Position numbers and translations under genes: made by a program
In this document: one piece after another, positions 50,628-59,162 of the stretch
How the letters are laid out: every line of letters begins with the position of its first letter
Numbering within the stretch: the first letter of the stretch is position 1
Notes under the pieces: model-generated
The model's input: the letters and a program-made list of their open reading frames with translations, nothing else
Databases searched by the model: none
What the model was told of the DNA's origin: nothing
Assembly: GCF_902833645.1 (NCBI RefSeq)
Contig: NZ_CADFGE010000022.1
Span: forward strand, 1 to 64,000
Source: Paraburkholderia fungorum
GTDB lineage: Bacteria > Pseudomonadota > Gammaproteobacteria > Burkholderiales > Burkholderiaceae
DNA length: 64,000 nt
Direction of reading: 5' to 3'

Positions 50628-52217
50628 ATGGAAGCCCTGCTGGAACCGGCTGCTCATCAGCCCGCCGTGACGGCCGAACCGCCGCCCGCGGTATTCAATT
50701 TCGCGGCCTATCTGTTTCGACTGAATCAATCGCGCGCCGGCAAGACCGCTTATATCGACGACACCGGCAACACCACCTACGGCGAACTGGAGGACCGGGC
50801 CCGGCGTTTCGCGAGCGCATTGCGCACGCTCGGCGTGCATCCGGAAGAACGCGTGCTGCTGGTGATGCTCGATACCGTCGAACTGCCGATCGCGTTTCTC
50901 GGCGCGCTCTATGCGGGCGTGGTGCCGGTCGTTGCGAACACGCTGCTCACCGCTGCCGACTACGTGTATATGCTGACGCACAGTCACGCGCGCGCCGTGA
51001 TCGCGTCGGGCGCGTTGCTGCCAACTGTCGTTCAGGCGCTCGATACGGCCGAACACGACGGTTGCCAGTTGATCGTCTCACAGCCCGAGAACGAATCCGT
51101 AGCCACTCCATGCCTCAAAGATCTGCTCGACGTGGCCGCTCCGGCTAGCAAAGCATGCACGACCGGTTGCGACGATATCGCGTTCTGGCTGTACTCGTCA
51201 GGTTCTACCGGCAAGCCGAAAGGCACGGTGCACACACACGCGAATCTGTACTGGACCGCTGAGTTGTACGCGAAGCCGATTCTCGGCATCGTCGAAAGCG
51301 ACGTGGTCTTTTCCGCGGCCAAACTGTTCTTCGCGTACGGTCTGGGCAACGGCCTCACATTCCCGCTCTCGGTCGGCGCCACGGCCGTGTTGATGGCCGA
51401 GCGTCCCACCGCGGACGCAATTTTCAAACGCCTCGTGCGGTATCGCCCGAGCGTTTTCTACGGCGTGCCGACGCTCTACGCCAGCATGCTCGTCTCGCCC
51501 AATCTGCCTGCGCGTGCCGATGTCGCGATGCGCGTGTGCACGTCCGCGGGCGAAGCGTTGCCGCGCGAAATCGGTGAACGCTTTACCGCTCACTTCGGCT
51601 GCGAGATTCTTGACGGCATCGGCTCGACCGAGATGCTGCACATCTTCCTGTCCAATCGCGCGGGGGCTGTCGAATACGGCACCACCGGCCGCCCTGTACC
51701 CGGCTACGAAGTCGAGCTGCGCGACGAAGCCGGTCTCCCGGTGCCCGACGGCGAAGTCGGCGACCTGTACATCAAAGGACCGAGCGCGGCGCTCATGTAC
51801 TGGAGCAATCGCGAGAAAACGCGCGCCACGTTCCTCGGCGAGTGGATTCGAAGCGGCGACAAATACCGCCGGCTTGCGAACGGCTGCTACGTGTATGCGG
51901 GCCGTAGCGACGATATGCTGAAAGTGAGCGGCCAGTATGTCTCGCCCGTCGAAGTGGAAATGGTTCTGATGCAGCACGACGCCGTGCTGGAAGCGGCGGT
52001 GGTCGGCGTCGATCATGGCGGCCTCGTGAAGACCCGCGCGTTCGTGGTGTTAAAGCGTGAGTACGCGCCGTCTGAGATACTTGCGGATGAACTGAAGGCT
52101 TTCGTCAAGGAACGGCTCGCGCCGCATAAGTACCCGCGCGATATTCTGTTCGTCGACGATTTGCCGAAAACCGCTACCGGCAAGATTCAACGCTTCAAAC
52201 TGCGCGAACAGTCATAA
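50628..52217 (+). CDS. bclA: Benzoate-CoA ligase
   Basis: A 529-residue ANL-superfamily ligase that activates benzoate with ATP and CoA. The P-loop-like A3 motif is YSSGSTGKPKGTVH (about residue 190), the A5 motif is LDGIGSTEMLHIF, the hinge is in YVYAGRSDDMLKVSGQYV and the A10 Lys is in PKTATGKIQRFKL. The length and the motif DILFVDDLPKTATGK fit benzoate-CoA ligases. GGAGGAGACAT precedes the ATG. Located 108 bp downstream of boxD. Confidence 0.95.
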   Translation: MEALLEPAAHQPAVTAEPPPAVFNFAAYLFRLNQSRAGKTAYIDDTGNTTYGELEDRARRFASALRTLGVHPEERVLLVMLDTVELPIAFLGALYAGVVPVVANTLLTAADYVYMLTHSHARAVIASGALLPTVVQALDTAEHDGCQLIVSQPENESVATPCLKDLLDVAAPASKACTTGCDDIAFWLYSSGSTGKPKGTVHTHANLYWTAELYAKPILGIVESDVVFSAAKLFFAYGLGNGLTFPLSVGATAVLMAERPTADAIFKRLVRYRPSVFYGVPTLYASMLVSPNLPARADVAMRVCTSAGEALPREIGERFTAHFGCEILDGIGSTEMLHIFLSNRAGAVEYGTTGRPVPGYEVELRDEAGLPVPDGEVGDLYIKGPSAALMYWSNREKTRATFLGEWIRSGDKYRRLANGCYVYAGRSDDMLKVSGQYVSPVEVEMVLMQHDAVLEAAVVGVDHGGLVKTRAFVVLKREYAPSEILADELKAFVKERLAPHKYPRDILFVDDLPKTATGKIQRFKLREQS

Positions 52218-52225
52218 GGTGATCC

Positions 52226-53062
52226 ATGCAGAACCCCGTAACCGCGGCCCCGGTCTCGACCAGCAACTTTGCGGAACTGGCCGCCACACCCTCGCACGGG
52301 CCGTTGCGCATCGAATACCGCTGGCTGAATCAGGCGGCAGCCCATGCGCCCATCGCCGTATTCCTGCATGAAGGGCTCGGATCGATTGCGATGTGGCGCG
52401 ACTGGCCGCAGGCCTTGTGCGAGCGTCTCGGCATGCGCGGTCTCGTCTATTCGCGGCCCGGTTATGGCTTGTCCACACCGCGCGCGCACGAGGTCAAATG
52501 GCCGGTCGATTTCATGACCGCACAGGCGCGCGATATCCTGCCCGCATTATTCGATGCGCTCGATATCGGCGCGCAGGAACGCAAACGCATGTGGTTGATC
52601 GGCCATAGCGACGGCGGCTCGATCACGCTGCTCTATGCGGCGCTGCACCCGGACGAATTGGCCGGCGCGGTCGCCATCGCGCCGCATGTATTCGTCGAAG
52701 ACATTTCGGTGCAGAGCATCGCACAAACCCGGCAGCTCTTCGAAACCACGGATCTGCGAAGCAAGCTCAGCCGCTATCATGCCGATGTCGATTCCGCGTT
52801 CTATGGCTGGAACGATATCTGGTTGAATCCGGCGTTCAGGGAATGGCGCATAGTCGACGAACTGGGCGAGATCAGGCGGCCTCTGCTCGCGATACAAGGC
52901 CGCGACGACAACTACGGCACGATGGCGCAGATCGATACGATTGGCGAGCGCGTGCCGCACGCGCAACTGGTTAAGCTTGACGCTTGCGGACATTCGCCGC
53001 ATCGCGACGCGCCGGACGCGCTGAATGATGCGATTGCGGCCTTTATCTCGCGGCAGCGCTGA
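52226..53062 (+). CDS. Alpha/beta hydrolase of the box cluster
   Basis: A 278-residue alpha/beta hydrolase, eight bases after bclA. FLHEGLGSIAMWRDWPQALC is the oxyanion region, LIGHSDGGSITLLYA the nucleophile elbow (Ser at about residue 127), and KLDACGHSPHRDAPDAL holds the catalytic His. It might hydrolyse a dead-end CoA or lactone intermediate of benzoate degradation. The substrate is not known. Related hydrolases accompany many box clusters. Confidence 0.85.
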   Translation: MQNPVTAAPVSTSNFAELAATPSHGPLRIEYRWLNQAAAHAPIAVFLHEGLGSIAMWRDWPQALCERLGMRGLVYSRPGYGLSTPRAHEVKWPVDFMTAQARDILPALFDALDIGAQERKRMWLIGHSDGGSITLLYAALHPDELAGAVAIAPHVFVEDISVQSIAQTRQLFETTDLRSKLSRYHADVDSAFYGWNDIWLNPAFREWRIVDELGEIRRPLLAIQGRDDNYGTMAQIDTIGERVPHAQLVKLDACGHSPHRDAPDALNDAIAAFISRQR

Positions 53063-53069
53063 ACAGAAT

Positions 53070-53096
53070 CGCGGCGCGTCCTCAAGACGCGCCGCG
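53070..53096. terminator. Convergent terminator of the box operon
   Basis: An 11-bp perfect stem (CGCGGCGCGTC / GACGCGCCGCG) with a five-base loop between the converging hydrolase and gntP-type genes. There is no T run, so it is probably Rho-independent only in part. Confidence 0.7.
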
Positions 53097-53110
53097 ACAA
53101 GACTCCCCGT

Positions 53111-54481
53111 TCAAATCACGGTCGAAAGGCCCAACGTCAAGACCAGCGCCGTCACTGAAATAATCGTTTCGCAGACGGTCCACGTCTTGAAGGTTTGCGG
53201 CACTGTCATGCCGAAGTACTCCTTCACGAGCCAGAAACCGCCGTCGTTCACGTGCGACAGGATCAGCGAACCTGCGCCCGTGGCCAGCACCAGCAACTCG
53301 GGCCGCACACCGCCCACCGTGCCCGCCGCCGCTGCGGCAATCGGTGCGATGATGCCGGCCGCCGTCGCCATGGCGACAGTTGCCGAACCGGTCGCCACGC
53401 GAATCAACGCCGCCACCAGCCACGCGAGAATCAGCAGCGGCACGTGCGCGCCCGTCGCGACATCGACGATCGCCTTCGATGCGCCACTGTCGATCAGGAT
53501 GCGTCCGAAACCCGCGCCCGCTCCCACCACCAGCGTGATACTCGCGGTCGGCGCAAGACACTCGTTGGTAAACTTGAGAATCTGCTCACGGTTAAAGCCG
53601 CGCGACTTGCCGAACGTGTAGAAGCTCAACAGCACGGCCAGCAGCAGCGCCATATCCGGATGGCCGATCAGACGCAGTGCATTGTTCAACGACGATTTGG
53701 CCGGCACGATCAGATCGGCCCAGCTGCCAACCAGCATCAACAACACCGGCAGCAGGACCGTCAGCAGCGTGATGCCGAAACCCGGCAGTTCCTGCTGCGA
53801 GCGCTTCGCATCCTGTTCGATGAACTGCTGCGCCATCGGATTGACGCCATCCAGCACGACAAAGCGCGCGATCAGCCTGGAGAACAGCGGGCCCGCAACG
53901 GCCGCGGTCGGAATGCCGACGATCAATGCGTAGAAAATCGTATGACCGATATCCGCGTTGTACGCCGTGACCGCGAGCAGCGCAGCCGGGTGCGGCGGAA
54001 TCAGACCGTGCACGACGGACAAACCCGCCACCATCGGAATACCGACGCGTATCATCGACGTGCCGGTTCGCTGCGCCACGTTGAACGCGATCGGAATCAG
54101 CAGCACGAAACCGACTTCGAAAAACACCGGCAGGCCGACGAGGAACGCGATGCACATCATCGCCCAATGCACGTTTTTCGGCCCGAACAGGTCGATCAGC
54201 GTACGCGCGATACGCTCCGCGCCGCCCGACTCGGCCATCATCTTGCCGAGCATCGTACCGAGCCCGACCACGATGGCAATGTGACCGAGCGTGCCACCCA
54301 CACCGGTTTCGAACGACTTGAGAATCGACGTCGCCGGCATGCCGACGGCGAGCGCCAACGCTACCGACACCATCATCAACGTGATGAACGGATTCATCTT
54401 GAAGCGCGCAATCAGCACAACCAGCGCGATGATGGCAATCAATGCATAGACGAGTAACAGACTTCCTTGAACGGTCGCCAT
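53111..54481 (-). CDS. GntP-family gluconate-type permease
   Basis: A 456-residue membrane protein with about 12-14 helices. ETGVGGTLGHIAIVVGLGTM, LIPPHPAALLAVTAYNADIG and GVRPELLVLATGAGSLILSH match GntP/GntT proton symporters for gluconate and related acids (including D-glucosaminate or 2-keto sugar acids). AGGAGCACCT precedes the start. It is the last gene in an apparent operon with a SelA-like enzyme and a porin. Confidence 0.92.
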   Translation of the reverse strand: MATVQGSLLLVYALIAIIALVVLIARFKMNPFITLMMVSVALALAVGMPATSILKSFETGVGGTLGHIAIVVGLGTMLGKMMAESGGAERIARTLIDLFGPKNVHWAMMCIAFLVGLPVFFEVGFVLLIPIAFNVAQRTGTSMIRVGIPMVAGLSVVHGLIPPHPAALLAVTAYNADIGHTIFYALIVGIPTAAVAGPLFSRLIARFVVLDGVNPMAQQFIEQDAKRSQQELPGFGITLLTVLLPVLLMLVGSWADLIVPAKSSLNNALRLIGHPDMALLLAVLLSFYTFGKSRGFNREQILKFTNECLAPTASITLVVGAGAGFGRILIDSGASKAIVDVATGAHVPLLILAWLVAALIRVATGSATVAMATAAGIIAPIAAAAAGTVGGVRPELLVLATGAGSLILSHVNDGGFWLVKEYFGMTVPQTFKTWTVCETIISVTALVLTLGLSTVI

Positions 54482-54561
54482 AGGTGCTCCTGAAGAGATA
54501 GAGCCGCGCCGCGGCTTCCGTTAAGCGGAATGTTGTATGAGCAGCGGCGCGGGCGGCGGAC

Positions 54562-55680
54562 TTAGAACTTGTGGCGGATGCCGGCGACGGTCACGAACTG
54601 GCCGTTGTTGCTCGACGGATTCGAAATGCCTTCGACCCAGGCGTGCGAACCGGAGCCGCGCTGGTAGATGCCGTTCAGGTAGAGGTCGGTGGTCTTCGAC
54701 AGGAAGTACTCGCCGCCGAGACTCAACTGGTTGTAGTGCGCATTGGTGGCCGTGGTGCCGCTGGCGTTCTGCGTCGTGTAGATGTAGCCCAGCGCGAGCA
54801 GCGCGGCCGGCGTGAGTTGATACTTCACCGCGGCTTCATAGTTGGCGAAATGCAGGCTGCCGCCGTTGAGCAACCGGAATTGCGAGTTCGTGTACAGCAG
54901 CAGGACGGTGGCCGGCCCGAACACGTACGAGCCGCCCGCGCCCCACACCTGGTTGCGCTGCACGCCGCTGATGATCGACGAGCTGGTGCCGTAGTAGTTG
55001 TCCGACGGCGCCGCGCCGGCGGTATTGCTGGCCGGCTGATTGACCAGCGAGTAGGCCGCGTCGAGACGCAGCGGACCATTCACGTAATCGGCGCCGACGC
55101 TCCATGCACGATTGTTGGCGAACTGGCCCGCCGTATTCGAGAACGCGTACATTGCGTTCGCGGTAAGCCCTGCATAGGTCGGCGAGGTGTACTTGATCGC
55201 GTTATCGGTACGGTACGTATTGTTGATATCGTCGTTGTCGTAGATCGCGTTGCCGTACTGACTCATCGCGCCAATGCCATTGATCTGCATGTTCGACAGA
55301 TAATCCTGCACGCTGTTGTACTGACGGCCGAGCGTGATCGTACCCGCCGTTTTGTTGGACAGCGCCACCCATGCGCTACGGCCGAACATGCGGCCGCCCT
55401 GACCGGATGCGCCGCTCTCCAGGCTAAAACCGTTCTCGAGCTTGAACATGACCTTGTTGCCGCCGCCCAGATCCTCGGTGCTGAGCAGGCCCCAGCGCGA
55501 GCCCTGCACATTGCCCTGGGTCGCCTGATACGCCTTCTCGCCCTTCTGGTTATTGGTGAAGGTAAAGCCGGCATCGACAATGCCGTACAGCGTCACGCTG
55601 CTTTGCGCATGGGCGGCCTGCACGGCTAGCCCAGCGGCAGCGAAGGCAATGGCTGTGCGAAGAATCTGTTTGTGCTTCAT
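54562..55680 (-). CDS. OmpC-type general porin
   Basis: A 372-residue beta-barrel porin with a signal peptide (MKHKQILRTAIAFAAAGLA ... AHAQ), then SSVTLYGIVDAGFTFTNN and a C-terminal TVAGIRHKF with the terminal Phe. Bulky aromatic-rich beta-strand pairs follow the pattern of Burkholderia trimeric porins. GAGGAAACC precedes ATG 55680. A strong promoter at 55736-55764 would express it separately from the upstream SelA-like gene. Confidence 0.9.
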   Translation of the reverse strand: MKHKQILRTAIAFAAAGLAVQAAHAQSSVTLYGIVDAGFTFTNNQKGEKAYQATQGNVQGSRWGLLSTEDLGGGNKVMFKLENGFSLESGASGQGGRMFGRSAWVALSNKTAGTITLGRQYNSVQDYLSNMQINGIGAMSQYGNAIYDNDDINNTYRTDNAIKYTSPTYAGLTANAMYAFSNTAGQFANNRAWSVGADYVNGPLRLDAAYSLVNQPASNTAGAAPSDNYYGTSSSIISGVQRNQVWGAGGSYVFGPATVLLLYTNSQFRLLNGGSLHFANYEAAVKYQLTPAALLALGYIYTTQNASGTTATNAHYNQLSLGGEYFLSKTTDLYLNGIYQRGSGSHAWVEGISNPSSNNGQFVTVAGIRHKF

Positions 55681-55735
55681 GGTTTCCTCAAGTCGAAAGA
55701 GAGACAAATGCCGGTTACACAACGATGTTCCAGCT

Positions 55736-55764
55736 ATATAAGTAGTACTGATCAGACAAGTCAA
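55736..55764 (-). promoter_or_regulatory. Predicted promoter of the porin gene
   Basis: Minus-strand TTGACT (55759-55764) and TTATAT (55736-55741), 17-bp spacing, 56 bases before the porin start. Confidence 0.65.
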
Positions 55765-55837
55765 AGCAACACCGGGTCGCGATCCGGTGCTACGGTCAAA
55801 CAACGGTCATCGATGAATCGATATGGGCCGGGGAAAA

Positions 55838-57040
55838 TCAGTCAGGCCAGTTCCGGCGCGCGGCAATGCGGCGTGCGTCGCGCAGATGGAACGGTGTGAC
55901 GACCGGTTCTGGCGACTGCCGCGCACGCTCGAGTTCGGCGGTAAGCCGCGCCAGGACGATCTGCTCCTCGCCCGGATGCAGATTGCACGGGTCGAGGAAG
56001 AAGAAACCCAGCTCGGCTTCGTGATCGCGCACGATCACCGGCGCCTCGCCTGCGGGCGGCCGCGCGAGCGCATCGGCGAGATCCCACGCGGTGATGCGAG
56101 CTTGCGCGGGATCGATATGCAGTTTCAGGCGGTCGAGCGGATTGCCGGTCGGGTCGGCGTCGATCTCCGCCCAGACGCCGTCGTAGCGATTCAAGGTTTC
56201 GCGCCACAGCGTGAGGTAGCCGCGTTCGCGGGCGCGAATCGCGACAGGGTCGCGCCGCTGCCATTGTTCGAGCGCGGCGATTGCGCCCACGATACCTTCC
56301 TTGCCGACCTTCATGCCGCGGCCAATACCGCCATTCTGGAAATAGGCGGCACGTACCAGCGCTTTCTTGCCCGCGACAATACCCGCGGTCAGTCCACCGA
56401 GAAATTTGTGCGCCGAGTAAAGCGCGAAATCGGCGCCCGCTGCGATGAAACGCTTGAGGTCGTATTCGGAAGCCGCGTCGACGATCACGGGCACGCCCTT
56501 CGCATGCGCGACGGCAATGAATTCTTCAAGCGGAATCATGCCGAATTGCACCGTATGATGCGAAACCACATAAAGTGCCGCGGCGGTGCGTTCGGTAATG
56601 GCGGTATTCAACTGATAGCCGTGCGCCTCGGTCGACGCCCCCACCGGCACGACCCGCGCGCCGGACAGACGGATCGCCTGGTCCACCGGTGCGCCATAAT
56701 TGACGAGGTGGCCGGTTTGAATCACGACTTCATTGCGCGGCATGGCGCTCGTGTCCGGGAGCCGTTCAATCAGGCCGTGGTCGTCGCCCGTCATGATCGC
56801 GGCGATGGAAAGCGTGATCGCCGCCGAGCACGACGCGGTGATATAGCCGGCTTCGCTGCCGCATGCAGCGGCGATCGCCGCCGAGGCGCGACGCTGCAGA
56901 TCGTCGATTTCGACGAATTGCGGCAGGACTTGCGCTACTGCGTCGATTACCGCTGCGCTGACACTGGACGCGCCAAGACTCGTCATCGTGCCCGAAGCAT
57001 TGATGACAGGGCGTAAGCCAAAGCGAGAGCGAATGTCCAT
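55838..57040 (-). CDS. SelA/DgaE-like PLP-dependent enzyme
   Basis: A 400-residue fold-type I PLP protein of the L-seryl-tRNA(Sec) selenium transferase-like family. The PLP Lys is in DFALYSAHKFLGGLTAGIVA (Lys212). INASGTMTSLGASSVSAAVI and NVHYPAR-like N-terminal positions are those of DgaE (D-glucosaminate-6-phosphate ammonia lyase) and related enzymes rather than true SelA, and no selenocysteine genes were seen. An ammonia-lyase on an amino-sugar acid or related hydroxy-amino acid is the best guess. First gene of the porin/gntP operon and divergent from an IclR regulator. Confidence 0.85.
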   Translation of the reverse strand: MDIRSRFGLRPVINASGTMTSLGASSVSAAVIDAVAQVLPQFVEIDDLQRRASAAIAAACGSEAGYITASCSAAITLSIAAIMTGDDHGLIERLPDTSAMPRNEVVIQTGHLVNYGAPVDQAIRLSGARVVPVGASTEAHGYQLNTAITERTAAALYVVSHHTVQFGMIPLEEFIAVAHAKGVPVIVDAASEYDLKRFIAAGADFALYSAHKFLGGLTAGIVAGKKALVRAAYFQNGGIGRGMKVGKEGIVGAIAALEQWQRRDPVAIRARERGYLTLWRETLNRYDGVWAEIDADPTGNPLDRLKLHIDPAQARITAWDLADALARPPAGEAPVIVRDHEAELGFFFLDPCNLHPGEEQIVLARLTAELERARQSPEPVVTPFHLRDARRIAARRNWPD

Positions 57041-57066
57041 GAAGCGCCTCCAACCCGGTATTTCTT

Positions 57067-57125
57067 AATTATGGAATATATGTTGTAATTGCGGATCAGT
57101 CTAGCATACAATCGACCTGCGTCAA
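57067..57125 (-). promoter_or_regulatory. Predicted promoter and operator of the SelA-like gene
   Basis: Minus-strand TTGACG (57120-57125) and TAGACT (57098-57103), 16-bp spacing. Immediately downstream, 57067-57090, is an A/T-rich segment flanked by AATT on each side (AATTATGGAATATATGTTG, then TAATT), a plausible IclR-type binding region. Confidence 0.5.
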
Positions 57126-57158
57126 CTGGACAAAAACATCTCGCGTCAGAGGAGCACG

Positions 57159-58046
57159 ATGGCTCGCACGTCCCGACCTTCCGCGTCTGAAGCAGTACCC
57201 GCCGCAGTGCCGGCCGCGGCAACCGCCGGCACCGCAACCCAGGCTGCAAGCCGTGAAGAAAGCGCGGCGCCGCGCACCCGCACCAGCGCGATCGATCGCG
57301 CCGTGCAGATTCTCGACGCGCTCCAGCAGGCGAACCGTCCCGCCACCGCGTATGAAGTCGCGCGCATGGTCGGCGCGCCACTCTCCACCGTGTATTCGAT
57401 CATCAACGATCTGGTCGAGAAGAACCTGCTGGCCCGGCGCATGGACGGCACGATCTGGCTCGGCTCGCGTCTGTATGGTTATGGTTTGACGTACGCGAGT
57501 TCGCTCGACTACCTTGCGGTCGCGCACGAAGAAATGCAGCGGCTCTCGGCGGAAGTCGAAGAGACCGTGCAGGTGTGCGGACTCGAAGACGGCATGATGG
57601 TCGTGCAGCAAATGGCCGAAGGCCCCGGGCATTTTCGGGTAACTTCGCGAGTGGGCAGCCGCGTGCCGCTCAACTGGACCGCGTCCGGCCGCTTGCTGGT
57701 CGGGCATCTGCCGGATGCCGAACGGGTCGCCTTCTTCGCACAGCACGCGCAAAGCTCGCCGACCGGCCGCGCGGAAACCCGGCCGCAGGTGCTCGCGCAG
57801 ATTGCGCGCGAAGCGTTGGAGGCACGCCTGTCGATTCAGATCGGCGAATCGGATGCGTCCGTGGCATGTCTCGCGGCGCCCGTGCTCGACAACACAGGCG
57901 CGTGCGTCTTCACGATTTCCATCGTGATGCCCGAAGCGAAAGCCGCGCTCGGCACCGAGCGCTTCGCGCAAGCCGTGCAGGCCGTGGCCGCTCGCATCGA
58001 GGCGCGCCTCGGCTGGCGGCATCGCGATCAGGAACCGGCGGCGTAA
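57159..58046 (+). CDS. IclR-family transcriptional regulator
   Basis: A 295-residue regulator. A long Ala/Pro/Thr N-terminal tail (about 45 residues) precedes the winged HTH (AIDRAVQILDALQQANRPAT, AYEVARMVGAPLSTVYSIIN) and an IclR effector domain (HEEMQRLSAEVEETVQVCGL, VPLNWTASGRLLVGHLP, VACLAAPVLDNTGACVFT). GAGGAGCACG precedes the ATG. It is divergent from the SelA-like/porin/GntP unit and upstream of a RidA protein (109-bp gap). It probably controls these in response to the imported compound. Confidence 0.92.
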   Translation: MARTSRPSASEAVPAAVPAAATAGTATQAASREESAAPRTRTSAIDRAVQILDALQQANRPATAYEVARMVGAPLSTVYSIINDLVEKNLLARRMDGTIWLGSRLYGYGLTYASSLDYLAVAHEEMQRLSAEVEETVQVCGLEDGMMVVQQMAEGPGHFRVTSRVGSRVPLNWTASGRLLVGHLPDAERVAFFAQHAQSSPTGRAETRPQVLAQIAREALEARLSIQIGESDASVACLAAPVLDNTGACVFTISIVMPEAKAALGTERFAQAVQAVAARIEARLGWRHRDQEPAA

Positions 58047-58155
58047 TGTATCCGTAAGACCCTGACGTACGCAACGCAACGCACAACGCGTGAAAGCCCG
58101 CCGCGGCGCGCAACGCTAACTCCTTAACAGACCGCTCACCATCACGTCCCCATCG

Positions 58156-58617
58156 ATGAACTGCTACGACCGGCTGCACACGCGCGGCCTCAAGCTCCCG
58201 CAAGTGCCGACGCCGATCGGCAATTTCACGCACTGCACACGCGAGGGGAATCTATTGTTTCTGTCCGGCCAGGGCCCGCTCGACGAAACCGGCTCACTGA
58301 TGACCGGCAAGGTCGGCACGACCGTCAGCGCGGACGAAGCGTACCGCCACGCGCAAATGGTCGGCCTGAATCTGCTCGCCGTGCTCCATAACGAACTGGG
58401 CGACCTGCGGCGTGTGAAGCGCGTGGTCAAGCTGCTGGGCATGGTCAACGCCGCGCCCGATTTCACCGAACATCCGCGCGTAATCAACGGCTGCTCGGAT
58501 CTGTTCGTCGATGTATTCGGCGATGCCGGCCGGCATTCGCGCTCGGCGGTCGGGGTCGGCTCGCTGCCCGGCAATATCACGGTCGAGATCGAGGCGATTG
58601 TCGCAATTCAGGATTGA
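58156..58617 (+). CDS. RidA-family (YjgF) protein
   Basis: A 153-residue RidA-like protein: GNLLFLSGQGPLDETGSLMT, EAYRHAQMVGLNLLAVLHN and GRHSRSAVGVGSLPGNITVE carry the family signature, with the conserved Arg in HSRSAVGVGSLP. RidA enzymes hydrolyse the enamine/imine product released by PLP-dependent ammonia lyases. A neighbour that is probably such a lyase agrees with this. The ATG at 58156 has no clear ribosome site. Confidence 0.92.
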   Translation: MNCYDRLHTRGLKLPQVPTPIGNFTHCTREGNLLFLSGQGPLDETGSLMTGKVGTTVSADEAYRHAQMVGLNLLAVLHNELGDLRRVKRVVKLLGMVNAAPDFTEHPRVINGCSDLFVDVFGDAGRHSRSAVGVGSLPGNITVEIEAIVAIQD

Positions 58618-58754
58618 CGGCCGCCCAATTCTCAACAAATACCCAAATTTCCACATCTTCACAAAAGTTACACAGGTCAGCGACTATTCTTGCGCATCGC
58701 TGACTTGGGCACGTGGTTGCCCTGGTGCATCCTCCTCGTGCCGGAGACATTGCC

Positions 58755-59081
58755 ATGTCCGTTGTGTCGAAGCCGTCCATTGCCTTCTGTCGCAAACGTT
58801 TGGCAGGCGCACTGGCCGCCGTATCGTTTTGCATATTGCTCGGCGCCTGCGGCAACGACGACGACAAAACCGCGGACACCCAGTCGGTTAGCTCTACCGA
58901 AGGCTCTACCGGCGACAGCAACAGCGCCGCGGTGCTGTCGGCAAATCCTTCCTCCGTCGCACCCGAGAGTACCGCAGTAACGATTCAAACCCCTGCACTA
59001 CCTGCATCAAGCGCCGACCCGGCATTGTCCGCCGCCGCGTCGACGCCGCTCGTCACACCTGTCATTCACACCGTAGATTGA
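58755..59081 (+). CDS. Small low-complexity lipoprotein
   Basis: A 108-residue lipoprotein. The signal is rather long (MSVVSKPSIAFCRKRLAGAL) and leads to ILLGAC, then an acidic GNDDDKTAD segment and a Ser/Ala/Thr/Pro tail. GGAG lies upstream of ATG 58755. No family was recognised. It is 81 bp upstream of the phospholipase gene and may be in the same unit. Confidence 0.65.
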   Translation: MSVVSKPSIAFCRKRLAGALAAVSFCILLGACGNDDDKTADTQSVSSTEGSTGDSNSAAVLSANPSSVAPESTAVTIQTPALPASSADPALSAAASTPLVTPVIHTVD

Positions 59082-59162
59082 GTCTCGCGCGCCACGCTTC
59101 GCGCGGGCGAAGCTCGCGTGTTGCGTGCATCGTTCCTTCACCGAAGATCGAAAGCCAAAACC

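Noticed and set aside
53195..54457. 420-codon plus-strand frame opposite the GntP gene
   Set aside because: Extremely Arg/His/Asp/Gln-rich without membrane or fold features, so an antisense shadow.
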